A DNA stretch of 33,683 bases from Hellea sp. GTDB lineage: Bacteria; Pseudomonadota; Alphaproteobacteria; Caulobacterales; Maricaulaceae. A program made the position numbers and the translations under genes. Positions 33,313 through 33,683 of the stretch are shown here, in pieces. Each line of letters starts with the position of its first letter. The stretch's first letter is position 1. Under the pieces are notes generated by a model, which saw only the letters and a program-made list of their open reading frames with translations, had not been told where the DNA came from and made no database searches. The stretch is taken from contig JALZWM010000108.1 in the NCBI GenBank assembly GCA_023300105.1, positions 1 to 33,683 on the forward strand, given 5' to 3'.

Positions 33313-33683
33313 GTGGTCGATTTTATTAATGAAGTCGAAGAAGAACTTCGAAAAGACGAGTATAATCGTCTGCTTAAAAGATACGGTCCTTATATATTGG
33401 CGGTTATCATTGCAATTGTGGCTGGAACTGGGTTTCTGGAATACCGTAAGTTCGCAAAAGATAAAGCGGCGCGTGCAACCTCTGCAAGCTATGTAGCGGC
33501 CTCTAATAAGGCGACTGAAGGTCAGCAAGGTACCGCAATTAAAGAGTTTTTGGGTATCGCGGATAAGGCCCCTGCGGGGTATGCGGGTTTATCTTTGGTT
33601 CGCGCGGCGTCTCTTAAATTAGAAACCGGAGACCGTGCTGAAGCTGTTAGGCTTTTGGATCAAGCTGCGACAACCTTTGAGAC
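33313..33683 (+). CDS. YfgM-like TPR membrane protein, truncated by window end
   Basis: The frame opens at GTG 33313, the only start codon after an in-frame TGA at 33295, with an AAGG ribosome-binding site at 33302-33305. It runs off the end of the window, so only about 123 residues are visible. It starts with a charged cytoplasmic segment (VDFINEVEEELRKDEYNRLLKRYG), then one membrane helix (PYILAVIIAIVAGTGFLEY) and then helices of the TPR_21 (YfgM) type (GYAGLSLVRAASLKLETGDRAEAVRLLDQAA). YfgM associates with the SecYEG translocon and periplasmic chaperones in E. coli. The BamB and Der genes would be expected next. Confidence 0.82.
   Translation, partial: MVDFINEVEEELRKDEYNRLLKRYGPYILAVIIAIVAGTGFLEYRKFAKDKAARATSASYVAASNKATEGQQGTAIKEFLGIADKAPAGYAGLSLVRAASLKLETGDRAEAVRLLDQAATTFE

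Overview
The window looks like a chromosomal segment of a marine, fairly low-GC alphaproteobacterium of the Caulobacterales/Maricaulales type (Hyphomonadaceae-like). Reasons: a CckA-type hybrid histidine kinase directly upstream of recA and alaS; GAAC/GTTC-N7 LexA boxes of the alphaproteobacterial kind; a DksA homologue that has lost most zinc-finger cysteines; a DUF2336 protein; and panB followed by a YfgM-like TPR gene. No phage, insertion sequence, CRISPR array, rRNA or tRNA was recognised.

Layout. 1-2960: truncated class III alcohol dehydrogenase (minus), queF, a MoxR-type AAA ATPase (minus) and dksA. 3022-6733: two tandem, diverged DUF885 lipoprotein metallopeptidase-like genes (minus). 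6863-13440: cckA, recA (under two inverted LexA boxes, closed by a strong terminator) and alaS (own promoter inside an inverted repeat). 13437-18989: an envelope-stress-like locus read leftwards as ECF sigma factor, membrane anti-sigma, alginate-export-type beta-barrel and subtilase lipoprotein, with a divergent beta-helix-like lipoprotein. 18990-19973: gene-poor, with hairpins and one doubtful ORF. 19974-26619: a complete type I secretion system (ABC exporter, HlyD adaptor, TolC-like lipoprotein) followed by its probable cargo, a five-module RTX-like protein. 26766-33683: DUF2336 protein, NAD kinase, small beta-barrel, cytochrome c lipoprotein, cold-shock protein, acyl-CoA dehydrogenase, panB and a truncated TPR membrane protein.

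Two regions deserve most attention. First, the sequence TGAACC-N15/16-CGWC occurs three times around the ECF locus: before the lipoprotein gene, between sigma and anti-sigma, and before the protease gene. It reads as the promoter of the local sigma factor and ties all of these genes into one regulon. The periplasmic end of the anti-sigma also looks like a subtilase propeptide, which suggests that the neighbouring protease and the anti-sigma work on each other. Second, the putative type I cargo has its own near-perfect sigma-54 promoter (GG-N10-GC), a strong Shine-Dalgarno sequence and a strong terminator. The cargo can thus be expressed in large amounts and timed separately from its exporter.

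Everything here comes from reading the sequence. Family names come from motif recognition and no database was consulted.
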